Positions 26,067-34,872 are shown, counted from the first letter of the stretch. The stretch: DNA of 64,000 nucleotides from Candidatus Didemnitutus sp. (GCA_017991595.1 JAGOQJ010000001.1:248001-312000), one strand, 5' to 3'. Translations and numbers: made by a program. The notes: generated by a model not told the origin, from the letters alone.

Positions 26067-26849
26067 ATGAACTCCCCACTCAGAACGCGCCTCGGCGTCG
26101 TCGTCGCGGTCGCAGCTACGCTGACATCCGCAGTCTTGATGCAAGGTCAGGAAATCGTCGCCAGATATGATTTCGGTGCCACAGGCAACCCCACAGGCAC
26201 CCAGAACAACGTTGCCGTATCTTCCCTCGCGGGGGCCTCGGCCCTCACCTTCACTGCGGCGGGAGGGGGTCGTGTTGCCTCGGCCGGCTTGGATGCGGCT
26301 GCTGGCACGTATGCCAAGATCAGCAACAACACGATCTCCATCCCTGATACACTGAGCGATGCGTTTGCGGCGAACCATTATCTGAGCTTCACGATCACGC
26401 CCAGCGAATCGCTGAACGTGCTCTCTCTTGGTTTTGATTTCGGCGTGTCCAATAACACGAACACCGTCAATCCCTACACCGGTTCGTGGGCGGTCTTCTC
26501 CAGCGTGACTGGGCTAGGGAGCAGCGCAGATATGATTGCGGGAGCCACGGGAAGCTACTCGCGGGCGAACAACACCGGTTTGACCGCCTCATGGATCACT
26601 CCTTCGCCTTTGATCGATCTGAGCGGAGTTACTGCGCTGCAGAACACGGCGATTTCGCCCATCCAGTTCCGCATCTATTTTTGGGATAATACCCCGATCA
26701 GCAATAGCGCGCTGATCATTCGTATGGACGACATCGAACTCACCGCCGCCGCTGCCATCCCCGAACCCAGCACCTACGCTGCGTTGATCGGCGTCGCCGC
26801 CCTCGGCTTCGTCGCCCTCCGCCGCCGCCGTCAGGCACGCAGCGTCTGA
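26067..26849 (+). CDS. PEP-CTERM sorting domain protein (260 aa)
   Basis: Exported protein of unknown function anchored or processed through an exosortase-type system. It has a signal peptide to about residue 28 (SAVLMQGQ). One domain (about 29-230) contains EIVARYDFGATG, IPDTLSDAFAANHYLSFTIT, LGFDFGVSNNT, NPYTGSWAVFSS, FRIYFWDN and RMDDIEL. The C-terminal PEP-CTERM signal IPEPSTYAALIGVAALGFV ends in RRRRQARSV. Its domain is the N-terminal domain of the protein at 10739-13933. It is the first gene of a two-gene unit ended by the terminator at 27664. Confidence 0.85.
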   Translation: MNSPLRTRLGVVVAVAATLTSAVLMQGQEIVARYDFGATGNPTGTQNNVAVSSLAGASALTFTAAGGGRVASAGLDAAAGTYAKISNNTISIPDTLSDAFAANHYLSFTITPSESLNVLSLGFDFGVSNNTNTVNPYTGSWAVFSSVTGLGSSADMIAGATGSYSRANNTGLTASWITPSPLIDLSGVTALQNTAISPIQFRIYFWDNTPISNSALIIRMDDIELTAAAAIPEPSTYAALIGVAALGFVALRRRRQARSV

Positions 26850-26875
26850 GCTCCCCACTTCGTCCCTCTCGCTCC

Positions 26876-27631
26876 ATGAAAAAGATTTCCTCCCTCCGCG
26901 CCATGGCCGCCTTGGCCGGTGCCGCTCTCCTGCTCCCGGCAGTCGTGTCCGCCCAAGAAACAGTCGCGCTCTACGAGTTCAACGCATCCGACAAGCCGCC
27001 GCTGAATTCCTACGCCAGCACGATCACCTCGCCGCTCGGCTCCGTCTCGCTCGTCGGCTATCCGACGGGAGACGGTGGCTACTCGAGCTCTTCCGGCGGC
27101 GGCTATTTTCGCCGCAACATCAACAACCTGATCCCCGAGTCGCTCGCCGCGGCGCTGACGACGAATCACTTTGTCGGCTTCACCTTCACGCCGGGGCAGG
27201 CGGTCGATCTCGGCACGCTGACCTTCGACTTTGGCACCTCCAACGCCACCAGCGTTGCGGGTGGCATCGTCTACACCGGCAGCTGGGCCGCCTACACCTC
27301 CGTCGGCGGATTCGACAGCGGCGACGAGCTCGGCACCGGCTCGGCCACGCAGGTTGCGCTGGGCTCGAACGTGTTCACGCCGAGCTGGACGGTCGGCAGC
27401 GTCGACCTCGCCTCGCTCGGCACCGTGTCCGCTCCCGTGGAAGTCCGGATCTATTTCTGGGACGATAACGCCACCGCATCGAGCAACCTTCAGGTGCGCA
27501 TGGACGACATCACGCTCACCGCGTCCGCCGCGGCCATCCCCGAGCCCTCCACCTACGCGCTGCTCGGCGGCGTGCTGGCGCTGGGTGCGGTTGCGCTCCG
27601 CCGCCGCCGGGCGGCTGTCGCGCAGGCCTGA
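26876..27631 (+). CDS. PEP-CTERM sorting domain protein (251 aa), paralogue of the upstream gene
   Basis: Same architecture as its neighbour. Signal peptide MKKISSLRAMAALAGAALLL to VSAQ, a domain with ETVALYEFNASD, NLIPESLAAALTTNHFVGFT, LTFDFGTSNAT, YTGSWAAYTS, VEVRIYFWDD and RMDDITL, then IPEPSTYALLGGVLALGAVA and RRRR. The 26-bp gap indicates cotranscription with the upstream gene. Tandem duplication followed by divergence is the simplest history. Possible role: matrix or surface layer component for glycan handling (inference only). Confidence 0.85.
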   Translation: MKKISSLRAMAALAGAALLLPAVVSAQETVALYEFNASDKPPLNSYASTITSPLGSVSLVGYPTGDGGYSSSSGGGYFRRNINNLIPESLAAALTTNHFVGFTFTPGQAVDLGTLTFDFGTSNATSVAGGIVYTGSWAAYTSVGGFDSGDELGTGSATQVALGSNVFTPSWTVGSVDLASLGTVSAPVEVRIYFWDDNATASSNLQVRMDDITLTASAAAIPEPSTYALLGGVLALGAVALRRRRAAVAQA

Positions 27632-27663
27632 GCCGGTGTCCGCCGTGTCCCGCTGATCTTCCG

Positions 27664-27692
27664 GAGCCAGTCGCAGGACTGGCTCTTTTTTT
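27664..27692 (+). terminator. Rho-independent terminator after the PEP-CTERM genes
   Basis: GAGCCAGT (27664-27671), loop CGCAGG, ACTGGCTC (27678-27685), followed by seven T. It lies 33 bp after the stop codon of the second PEP-CTERM gene and only 43 bp before the MFS transporter gene. Confidence 0.95.
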
Positions 27693-27734
27693 GCCGCTCC
27701 CGCGGCCGTTTGCTCCCTAGCTCCCTTCGTCTTC

Positions 27735-28988
27735 ATGAAGCTCCTCCGTTCCGATTCGCATTTCCGCTGGCTGCTGCTCGCCCTGATCTTCGCCGCGGCC
27801 TTCCTCAACTACTTCGACCGCCAGACGGTGTCGGTGTTGAAGACGACGTTGAAGGAAGTGTTCACGATGAAGGATACGGACTACGCGCTCCTCGTGAACA
27901 TCTTCACGGGTTGCTACGCGGCGGCCTACATCGCGAGCGGCTGGCTGGTCGACAAGATCGGGCCGAAGAAGGCGCTCACCGTCTTCGCCGGCCTGTGGTC
28001 GCTCGTCACGATCGGGTGCGGCCTGGCGCGTAACTTCTGGGAACTCGCCATCATGCGCGGCCTGCTCGGTCTCGCCGAGCCGGGTCTCCAGCCGGTCTCG
28101 ATCCGCGTCGCCTCCGCGTGGGCGCCGCCGGGGCGCAAGGGCCTCTTCATGAGCCTGTGCGGCATCGGTTCGAGCATCGGCAACGTCATCGCGCCGCCGG
28201 TGATCGTGTGGCTGTTGATCCATTACGGGTGGCGCTCGGCGTTCATCCTGCCCGGCGTCATCGGCCTCGCGGTCGCGATCGTGTGGTGGTGGCTCTACCG
28301 CGATCCGAAGGAGATCGCCGAGGTGCAACCGGCGACGCCCGCCGCGCCGCCGCCTGCGGCCTGGCGCTGGGGTCAACTCTGGCGCACGAAGGCGCTGTGG
28401 GGCATCGTGCTCGCGCGCCTCGTCAGTGATCCGGTCTGGTATTTCTGCCTGTTCTGGCTGCCGGGTTACCTGCAGGAGGAGAAGGGTCTCACCGTGGCGC
28501 AACTTGGCCTCGTCGGCTGGCTGCCCTTCATCGCCGCGAACATCGGCGGCCTCACCGCCTCGGTGATCTCGGACTCCATGGCGAAGAAGACCGCGGATCC
28601 GCTGCAGGGCCGCAAGCGTCTCCTCTTCTACGCGTCCATCGCGGGCCCGATCTGCCTCTTCATCCCGGGTGCCACGCAGCTCAGTGTCACGCTGGTGATG
28701 TTCTGCCTCATGGCCATCGTCTGCGCCTGCTGGCTCTCCACGCTCGCGCCGATCATCGCGGAGATCTTCCCGCTCGGCAACGTGGCCAGCGTGTGGGGCA
28801 TCGCCGGCGCGTTCGGCGCGACGGGCGCGATGGTCTTCAATTACCTGCTCGGTCACGCTGCGACCATCATCGGGTTGGAGAAACTGTTCTACATCATGGG
28901 CGTGCTCCATCCCTGCGCCGCGCTGCTGCTCTTCTGGCTCGTGCGCCGCCCGCGCGTCGCACCGGAGCCCGTCGCTGCGGCGGCCTGA
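27735..28988 (+). CDS. MFS transporter, ACS (hexuronate/anion symporter) type
   Basis: 417-residue inner-membrane permease with 12 predicted helices. The N-terminal AAFLNYFDRQTVSVLKTTLK and the loop GWLVDKIGPKKALTVFAGLW match the anion:cation symporter branch of the MFS (ExuT/GudP/NanT-like). The central loop around 195-210 is Pro/Ala-rich. It starts the sulfatase operon 43 bp after a strong terminator. No direct-repeat operator was seen in front, so its promoter is either squeezed into the short gap or it relies on read-through. Likely imports an acidic monosaccharide released by the sulfatases and hydrolases downstream (inference). Confidence 0.85.
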   Translation: MKLLRSDSHFRWLLLALIFAAAFLNYFDRQTVSVLKTTLKEVFTMKDTDYALLVNIFTGCYAAAYIASGWLVDKIGPKKALTVFAGLWSLVTIGCGLARNFWELAIMRGLLGLAEPGLQPVSIRVASAWAPPGRKGLFMSLCGIGSSIGNVIAPPVIVWLLIHYGWRSAFILPGVIGLAVAIVWWWLYRDPKEIAEVQPATPAAPPPAAWRWGQLWRTKALWGIVLARLVSDPVWYFCLFWLPGYLQEEKGLTVAQLGLVGWLPFIAANIGGLTASVISDSMAKKTADPLQGRKRLLFYASIAGPICLFIPGATQLSVTLVMFCLMAIVCACWLSTLAPIIAEIFPLGNVASVWGIAGAFGATGAMVFNYLLGHAATIIGLEKLFYIMGVLHPCAALLLFWLVRRPRVAPEPVAAAA

Positions 28989-29085
28989 GCCCGACCGCAT
29001 TTCCGGTAAGTTTTCCGTCTGAAATTTCAACGCGCCGGGCCTGACATCCGGTGCGTTGGCGTCATCCTCCTTCGCGTCTTCCCCC

Positions 29086-29838
29086 ATGTGGCACCCCTTC
29101 GATCTGATGCCCGAGGCGCTGGCCTTGCCCCGGGAATTGCGCGACGCCTCCGTCTCGACGGGCTGCCGCCTCGCTTACCGGCAGCTGGTGACGCGCTGGT
29201 TCAAGGACAAAAGCTCCGACGAACAATGGCCGCCCGACCTCGACACGCGTCCCGGCATCGTGCTGACGCGCCGGCTCGACAACGCCGGTTGCTGGCATGT
29301 CGAGGTGGAGCAGACGTGGGAACTCGCCGCGCGCCGCTCATTCACCGGCACGCTCGTGTGCGAGACGCGCGGCTGGCGCCGGCCCGTGCGCTATGATTTC
29401 CGCCAGACCTTCGCGACGAAGGCGGGGGCCGAGGTGTGGCCCGAGACGCGTGAGACCGGCAAGTGGCACGCCGACGGCACGCTGGTGCGGCAGAGTTTCG
29501 TCGGTGAAAAAAGCACGACACAGCGCGTGACCGCCGGGGCGTGGTTCGCGCTCTACGCGCTGCTCGCGGATTTTCCCGCCTGGCCGGATTCGTGGCCGGC
29601 GGCGGAGGACGCGGCCTGCGCGGGCGAAGGCGTCGCGTTGCTGCGCGGCGTGCGCCTGCAGCGTTGCGAGCAGCCGCAAAGCCGGCACGCGCTCGCCCAA
29701 GGTCTGCGCGGCTACACGCTGCACGCGCGCGACAGCATGCCGCAGGAATTCTGGATCAACGAAAACGGCGTCGTCGTGTATTGGTTCGAAGGACCGAACC
29801 GCGCGATGGCGCTTTCCGCCGCGGAGGGCCTCGTATGA
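29086..29838 (+). CDS. Unknown sulfatase-associated protein, copy 1 (250 aa)
   Basis: Not recognised. It has no signal peptide or membrane segment. It begins MWHPFDLMPEALALPRELRD and ends QEFWINENGVVVYWFEGPNR. It has a paralogue at 32674-33423 with the same beginning (MWHPF), the same end (EFWVNEHGTVVYLCAGPTR) and shared inner motifs (VRWFK / TRWFK, RQxF, LAQGLRGxxL). Both overlap the next sulfatase gene by 4 bp (ATGA). Predominantly beta by eye. Constant coupling to a sulfatase suggests a chaperone, cofactor or accessory enzyme of the desulfation pathway; this is inference. The ATG at 29086 is preferred to codons 30 bp upstream because it aligns with the paralogue. Confidence 0.75.
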   Translation: MWHPFDLMPEALALPRELRDASVSTGCRLAYRQLVTRWFKDKSSDEQWPPDLDTRPGIVLTRRLDNAGCWHVEVEQTWELAARRSFTGTLVCETRGWRRPVRYDFRQTFATKAGAEVWPETRETGKWHADGTLVRQSFVGEKSTTQRVTAGAWFALYALLADFPAWPDSWPAAEDAACAGEGVALLRGVRLQRCEQPQSRHALAQGLRGYTLHARDSMPQEFWINENGVVVYWFEGPNRAMALSAAEGLV

Positions 29839-31238
29839 AGACACCGCTCACCCGCCGCGATTTTCTCGGTGTCTGCGCTGCGGCGGCCGGCGCGGGCCTG
29901 CTCGCTCCGCACCTGCGCGCTGGCGAAGCGCCCGCGGTGCTCCGGCGGCGTCCGCCGAACATCCTGTTGCTCAGCACCGACCAGTGGCACGCCGAAGCCT
30001 TCAGCCACTGCGGTTCGCCGTGGGTGCGCACGCCGCAGTCTGATCGCATCGCGGCCGCCGGCGTGTCGTTCACGCGCTCCTACGCGGCCGATCCCGTGTG
30101 CTGCCCGTCGCGCGCCTCGTGGATCACCGGACGCATGCCGTCCGAGCACCGCGTGATCGGCAACGGTTTCCCCATTCTCCGGGCGCTGCCGGATTTCGGC
30201 CAGTGGTTCGGCTCCCACGGCTACGAGACCGTGCACATCGGCAAGTGGCACGTGCCGAACCGCGACCCGGCCGACAGCTTCCACCGCACCTCGGGCGACC
30301 ACCCGGCGGGACAATACTGCGACTCGAGCGTTGCGGAGTCCGCGCGTGCTTACCTGCTCGGCGCGCGCACGCAGCCGTTCCTCCTGCATGTCGCGCTGAT
30401 GAACCCGCACGACATCTGCCAGGTCGGATGCATGCGCACCAACGCCGGCGAGCTGCCCGTGCCGTTGGAGGAACTGCCGCCGCTGCCGGACAACTTTGCC
30501 GCGCGTCCCGTCGAACCCCGCACGCTCCTCAGCCGCGTGCGCAACTCCCCGCGCCGCGCGCCGCTCCGCTCGTGGGACGAGACCGACTGGCGCCTCTACC
30601 GCTGGATGTATTACCGCTACTGCGAGATGGTCGACGCGACGCTCGAGCGCGTGCTCGATGCGCTCGACGCCACCGGCGAGCGTGAGAACACGCTGCTCGT
30701 CTATACCTCCGACCATGGCGAGGGTCTCGGGCACCACGGCCTCTACACCAAGTCTTTCCTCTACGAATCGGCCGCGCGCGTGCCGCTGATTCTCTCGCTG
30801 CCCGGCCGCCTCGCGGCGGGCGCGCGCGACGAGCGCGTCTTCACGTCGGGCATCGATCTCTTTCCGACCTTCTGTCGCTTCGCCGGCATCCCGCAGCCCG
30901 CCGGCCTGTGCGGCGAGGACATCCTCGCGCAGCACGCCGCCGGGCGCAGCGCGCGCGACGCGCTGGTGACGAGCGCCTCCTTCGGCGGACGCATGGTGCG
31001 CGACGAGCGCCACAAGCTCATCCGCTACGAGAACGATCCCACGCTCCAGCTGTTCGATCTCGTCGCCGATCCCGGCGAAACGGTGAATCTCGCCGCGCAA
31101 CCCGCGCACGCGCGCACCGTGCAGGCGTTGCTCGCGCAGCTCGACGCGTTCGAGGCGCGCCTCACGCCGTTCGCGCAACCGGCCGGCGGCACCTCCGAGA
31201 TCATGCGTCAGTATCGCGCCGGCACGCTCGAAACCTGA
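29835..31238 (+). CDS. Sulfatase (S1 type, Cys-dependent), copy 1
   Basis: 467-residue exported sulfatase. Twin-arginine leader (TRRDFLGVCAAAAGAG), first metal site NILLLSTDQWHAEAF, and the formylglycine motif C-x-P-S-R at residues 89-93 (CCPSRASWITGR; modified residue Cys89). GYETVHIGKWH, then a second metal site YTSDHGEGLGHHG, follow. A Cys-type motif can be matured by an anaerobic sulfatase-maturating enzyme such as that at 44256-45518. Sugar specificity is unknown. The start overlaps the preceding unknown gene by 4 bp. It is a paralogue of the sulfatase at 33420-34775. Confidence 0.93.
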   Translation: MKTPLTRRDFLGVCAAAAGAGLLAPHLRAGEAPAVLRRRPPNILLLSTDQWHAEAFSHCGSPWVRTPQSDRIAAAGVSFTRSYAADPVCCPSRASWITGRMPSEHRVIGNGFPILRALPDFGQWFGSHGYETVHIGKWHVPNRDPADSFHRTSGDHPAGQYCDSSVAESARAYLLGARTQPFLLHVALMNPHDICQVGCMRTNAGELPVPLEELPPLPDNFAARPVEPRTLLSRVRNSPRRAPLRSWDETDWRLYRWMYYRYCEMVDATLERVLDALDATGERENTLLVYTSDHGEGLGHHGLYTKSFLYESAARVPLILSLPGRLAAGARDERVFTSGIDLFPTFCRFAGIPQPAGLCGEDILAQHAAGRSARDALVTSASFGGRMVRDERHKLIRYENDPTLQLFDLVADPGETVNLAAQPAHARTVQALLAQLDAFEARLTPFAQPAGGTSEIMRQYRAGTLET

Positions 31239-31284
31239 GCGCCCCGCGGCCGTCTCTCCTGTTTTCTCTTCGCTGTTTTCTCCC

Positions 31285-32610
31285 ATGCTCCTCCGCCTCG
31301 TCCCCCTGCTTGCCCTCGTCTTCGCCTCCTGCGCGCCCTTCGCCGCGGCCGCTTCGCCCACCGGCGCCGTGCCGGTGAAACTGCAGCAGGATGCCGCTGG
31401 TCGCTGGACGCTCCTGCGCGGCGGTCAGCCGTATTTCATCCGCGGTGCCGGCGGCTCGAACCATCACGAACTCATCCCGCAGTTCGGCGGCAATTCCCTT
31501 CGCACCTGGCACGTCTGGCAACTCGAGCCGCGCGACGAGCAGGGCCGCAACATGATCGACCGCGCGCATGAGCTCGGGCTGACGATGACCGTCGGCATCT
31601 GGGTGCAGCAGGCGCGCCGCGGCTTCAAGTTCGACGGCGGCCCCGCCGTGCAGAAGCAGCGCGACATGGTGCGCAACGCTGTGCGCAAATACCGCGCCCA
31701 CCCGGCGACGCTGCTCTGGGGCCTCGGCAACGAGGTCGAGATCGCCGTGTCGCCCGATAACCCCGCCATGTGGGGCGAGCTTAACGAACTCGCGAAGATC
31801 GTAAAGGCCGAGGACCCCGATCATCCCGTGATGACCATCATCGCCGGCGCGAGCGCAGAGAAGATCAAGGCGATCATGAAGTATTATCCGGAGATCGAAA
31901 TCCTCGGCATCAACGCCTACGGCGAGAACGCCGCGAAGACGCCGGAGATCCTCAAGTCCGTCGGCTGGACGAAGCCTTGGGTCTTCACCGAGTTCGGTCC
32001 CTCCGGCCCGTGGAGCGCGCGCAAGATGGAATGGAACGCGCCGATCGAGCCCACCGGCGAGCAGAAGGTGAAGATGTATCGCGCCGGCTGGGAGGCGGCG
32101 ATCAAGGCCGACGACGGCCAGTTCCTCGGCGGCTACGCCTTCATCTGGGGCCACAAGCAGGAAGCCACCCAGACGTGGTTCGGCATGTTCCTCCCCACCG
32201 GCGAGCGCACCGCCGCCGTCGACGTGGTGAAACAACTTTGGACCGGCGAGTGGCCGGCCGACCTCTGTCCCGAAATCACGGGCTGGACGGTGCCGCTCGC
32301 GGAGCAGACCGTCGCGCCCGGCGCGGAGTTCACCGTCGCCGTCGAGGCGCGCGATCCCGAAGGCCGTCCGCTCGTCGCGACGTGGTGGGTGATGGCCGAG
32401 GCCTCGCGCCCGAAGATCGGCGGCGACCGCGAGGCGGTGCCGCAGACGTTCCCCGAGGCGATCGTGCGCGCGGAGGGCATGCAGGCCGTCGTGCGCGCGC
32501 CGGCTCCGGGCAACTACCGCCTCTTCGTGAAAGTCGTCGATCCCGCCAACGGCACGAGCGTGCGCAACACGCCGTTCCGCGTCGCCGCGCCCGCTGCGGC
32601 GGCGAACTGA
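31285..32610 (+). CDS. Exported GH2/GH5-like TIM-barrel glycoside hydrolase
   Basis: 441 residues. Hydrophobic leader MLLRLVPLLALVFASCAPFA: either a signal peptide or a weak lipobox around FASC. The catalytic (beta/alpha)8 core covers about 25-330, with acid/base Glu in LLWGLGNEVE and nucleophile Glu in WVFTEFGPSG, the clan GH-A arrangement seen in GH2 and GH5. The C-terminal region (about 335-441) is an Ig/Fn-like beta domain (FTVAVEARDPEGRPL ... NYRLFVKVVDPANG). It lies between the two sulfatase modules in one operon (46-bp and 63-bp gaps), so it probably cleaves the same sulfated glycan. Exact family not assigned. Confidence 0.8.
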   Translation: MLLRLVPLLALVFASCAPFAAAASPTGAVPVKLQQDAAGRWTLLRGGQPYFIRGAGGSNHHELIPQFGGNSLRTWHVWQLEPRDEQGRNMIDRAHELGLTMTVGIWVQQARRGFKFDGGPAVQKQRDMVRNAVRKYRAHPATLLWGLGNEVEIAVSPDNPAMWGELNELAKIVKAEDPDHPVMTIIAGASAEKIKAIMKYYPEIEILGINAYGENAAKTPEILKSVGWTKPWVFTEFGPSGPWSARKMEWNAPIEPTGEQKVKMYRAGWEAAIKADDGQFLGGYAFIWGHKQEATQTWFGMFLPTGERTAAVDVVKQLWTGEWPADLCPEITGWTVPLAEQTVAPGAEFTVAVEARDPEGRPLVATWWVMAEASRPKIGGDREAVPQTFPEAIVRAEGMQAVVRAPAPGNYRLFVKVVDPANGTSVRNTPFRVAAPAAAAN

Positions 32611-32673
32611 GCGCGCCCGCGCGCTCCGATTTCCTTTCTTCGCGCCGCCGACCTCGCGCCGATCTTCCCCACC

Positions 32674-33423
32674 ATGTGGCATCCCTTCGCCTTGTTTCCG
32701 GATGAACTCGCGGTGCCCGCGCCGTTGCGCGCGGCACCCTTGCCCGCGGCGGCGCGGCTGGTCTATCGCGAGAAGGTCGTGCGCTGGTTCAAGCCCAAGC
32801 CCGGCCACACCTACAAGCATCCCGTGCTCGACCACGGACCCGGTCTCACGCTCGAGCGTCGCCCGGCCGCCGACGGTCGCCTCGAACTGCGTTTCCGGCA
32901 GGAGCGCACGCACGAATCGCCGCAGGTGCTCGAGGGCACGATGACCTGCGCCGCCGGCGGCTGGTCCAGCCCGCTCGCGTGGAGCGTGCGGCAGAGCTTC
33001 GTCGCCAAGGCCGAGTCGGATTTGTTGCCGCCGCTGGAGGAAACCGGCGAGTGGAGCAACGCGACCGTGACGCGCCGCACCCGCGCGCGCGGCGGACGGC
33101 TGACGACGACGCACGCGGCTCGCGCGCTGCTCTCGCCGCCGGTCTGGCTGGCGGCCTTTCCCCGCGATCTGGCGCCGGCCCCGTGGTCGGACGACGTGGT
33201 CGTGATGGACGAGTTCACGCTTTTTGTCACCGGTGCGGCGATCGAGCCCGCAGGCCGGGAAACCCGCGCGCACACCCTCGCGCAAGGCTTGCGCGGTCAT
33301 GTGCTGCGCTACGCCGGCGGCCTACCGCTGGAATTCTGGGTCAACGAACACGGCACGGTCGTCTATCTCTGCGCGGGCCCGACGCGCGTGCTCGTGCTTG
33401 AAAGTGCGGAGGCTCTCACATGA
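32674..33423 (+). CDS. Unknown sulfatase-associated protein, copy 2 (249 aa)
   Basis: Paralogue of the protein at 29086-29838: MWHPFALFPDELAVPAPLRA, VRWFKPKPG, VRQSFVAKAESD, HTLAQGLRGHVLRY, EFWVNEHGTVVYLCAGPTR. No signal peptide, no recognisable family. It overlaps the downstream sulfatase start by 4 bp exactly as copy 1 does. The conserved ends and diverged middle suggest a fixed fold with a variable recognition surface (inference). Confidence 0.75.
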   Translation: MWHPFALFPDELAVPAPLRAAPLPAAARLVYREKVVRWFKPKPGHTYKHPVLDHGPGLTLERRPAADGRLELRFRQERTHESPQVLEGTMTCAAGGWSSPLAWSVRQSFVAKAESDLLPPLEETGEWSNATVTRRTRARGGRLTTTHAARALLSPPVWLAAFPRDLAPAPWSDDVVVMDEFTLFVTGAAIEPAGRETRAHTLAQGLRGHVLRYAGGLPLEFWVNEHGTVVYLCAGPTRVLVLESAEALT

Positions 33424-34775
33424 CGACGCTGAATCGCCGCGATTTTCTCAAGACCTGCGCCGCCGCCGGCGCCGCGCTCGGCGCTCCGGCTTGGCTGCAA
33501 GGTCAGGCCCCGCACATCGCCCGGCCGGTGCGGCCCAACCTGCTTTTCCTCACGACCGACCAGTGGCATGCCGAGGCCTTCAGTTACCGCGGTAATCCCT
33601 GGTTGCGCACGCCCAACTCCGACCGCATCGCCGCGGCCGGCACGACGTTCAGCCGCGCCTACGCGGCGCACCCGGTCTGCACGCCGTCGCGCACCTCGTG
33701 GTTCACCGGCCGCATGCCGGCGGAGCACCGCATCGCGCCGCCGCCCTCGATGCCCGACATGGGCCAGTGGTTCGGCGATCACGGCTACGAGACCGTGCAT
33801 CTCGGCAAGTGGGACGTCGGCAAGCGCAATGCCGCCAAAAGCTTCGACCTCGCGCGGCACGGCCACGCGGTCGGCCAGTATTGCGACCACGCCGTCGCGG
33901 AGATGGCGCGTTCGTATCTGCTCGGGCGCCGCCGCGACCGGCCGTTCCTGCTGCACGTCGGGCTGATGAATCCGCACGACATCTGCCAGCCCTCCGTGAT
34001 GGTGACGCAGCAGGGGAAGATGGCGTGGGACGGCGTCGAGCTGCCGCCCGTGCCGCCGAACTTCGCCGCGCGGCCCGGCGAGTCGAAATACTTCGTCTCG
34101 CGCCTGCGCAATTCCTCGCGGCGCATCGCCGGCCGCACTTGGGACGAGCACGACTGGCGCGTCTATCAGTGGCTGTATTATCGCTACTGCGAGATGGCCG
34201 ATGCCGCGCTCGGGCAGGTGCTCGACGCACTCGATGCCAGCGGCGAAGCGGACAACACACTGCTCATCTACACCTCCGACCACGGCGAAGGCCGCGGCGA
34301 GCACGGTCTCGCGACCAAAGGCTTCCTCTACGAGTCCTCCGTGCGTGTGCCGCTGACGATCGTGCATCCGGACGGTGCGGGCGCCGGCGCCCGCGACGAC
34401 CGGCAATTCGTCTCCGGCATCGATTTCTTCCCGACCTTTTGCGGCGCCGCGGGCATCCCGCGGCCGGACAACCTGCCCGGCATCGACCTGCTCGCCGAGC
34501 GCGCCGCCGGGCGCCGCAGCCGCGAGGCGGTGGTGGCCGAGGCGACCTTCGGCGGCTGGATGGTGCGCAGCGACCGCTACAAGCTCGTCCGCTACGAGAA
34601 CGATCCCACCGCGCAGCTCTTCGACCTCAAGCGCGATCCGCTTGAGACGCGCAACCTCGCCACCGACGCGGCCGCCGCGCCGCTCGTGGCGCGGCACGAC
34701 GCGCTGCTGCAGGATTTTCGCGCGCGGCTGCAGATCCCTGCCGGTGCTAAGGTGAACGAAGCCGTCGACGGCTGA
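33420..34775 (+). CDS. Sulfatase (S1 type, Cys-dependent), copy 2
   Basis: 451-residue exported sulfatase with a twin-arginine-like leader (NRRDFLKTCAAAGAA). Metal site LLFLTTDQWHAEAF, formylglycine motif CTPSRTSWFTGR (Cys87), GYETVHLGKWD and second metal site YTSDHGEGRGEHG. Overall similarity to the sulfatase at 29835 is obvious along the whole length (RTPxSDRIAAAG, LMNPHDICQ, NFAARP, YYRYCEM, RYENDPT), so the pair arose by duplication together with the preceding gene. It is the last gene of the operon. The likely use is a second sulfation position of the same polysaccharide. Confidence 0.93.
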   Translation: MTTLNRRDFLKTCAAAGAALGAPAWLQGQAPHIARPVRPNLLFLTTDQWHAEAFSYRGNPWLRTPNSDRIAAAGTTFSRAYAAHPVCTPSRTSWFTGRMPAEHRIAPPPSMPDMGQWFGDHGYETVHLGKWDVGKRNAAKSFDLARHGHAVGQYCDHAVAEMARSYLLGRRRDRPFLLHVGLMNPHDICQPSVMVTQQGKMAWDGVELPPVPPNFAARPGESKYFVSRLRNSSRRIAGRTWDEHDWRVYQWLYYRYCEMADAALGQVLDALDASGEADNTLLIYTSDHGEGRGEHGLATKGFLYESSVRVPLTIVHPDGAGAGARDDRQFVSGIDFFPTFCGAAGIPRPDNLPGIDLLAERAAGRRSREAVVAEATFGGWMVRSDRYKLVRYENDPTAQLFDLKRDPLETRNLATDAAAAPLVARHDALLQDFRARLQIPAGAKVNEAVDG

Positions 34776-34815
34776 GCGCGGAGCGGTTCGCCGGGGACGA
34801 CTCGTCCTCGCGCAG

Positions 34816-34872
34816 ATTAACTCAAACTCCCGTCGCCGGGCCCGCAGGGTAGCGGCGAGCGTCCCGCTCGCC
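34816..34872. repeat. REP-like repeat family B, copy 1
   Basis: 57 bp matching the reverse complement of 46802-46858. Conserved parts are TTAACTCAAACTC at one end and the palindrome GGCGAGCGTCCCGCTCGCC at the other; the middle diverges. It lies in the 280-bp non-coding gap between convergent genes. Confidence 0.7.
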
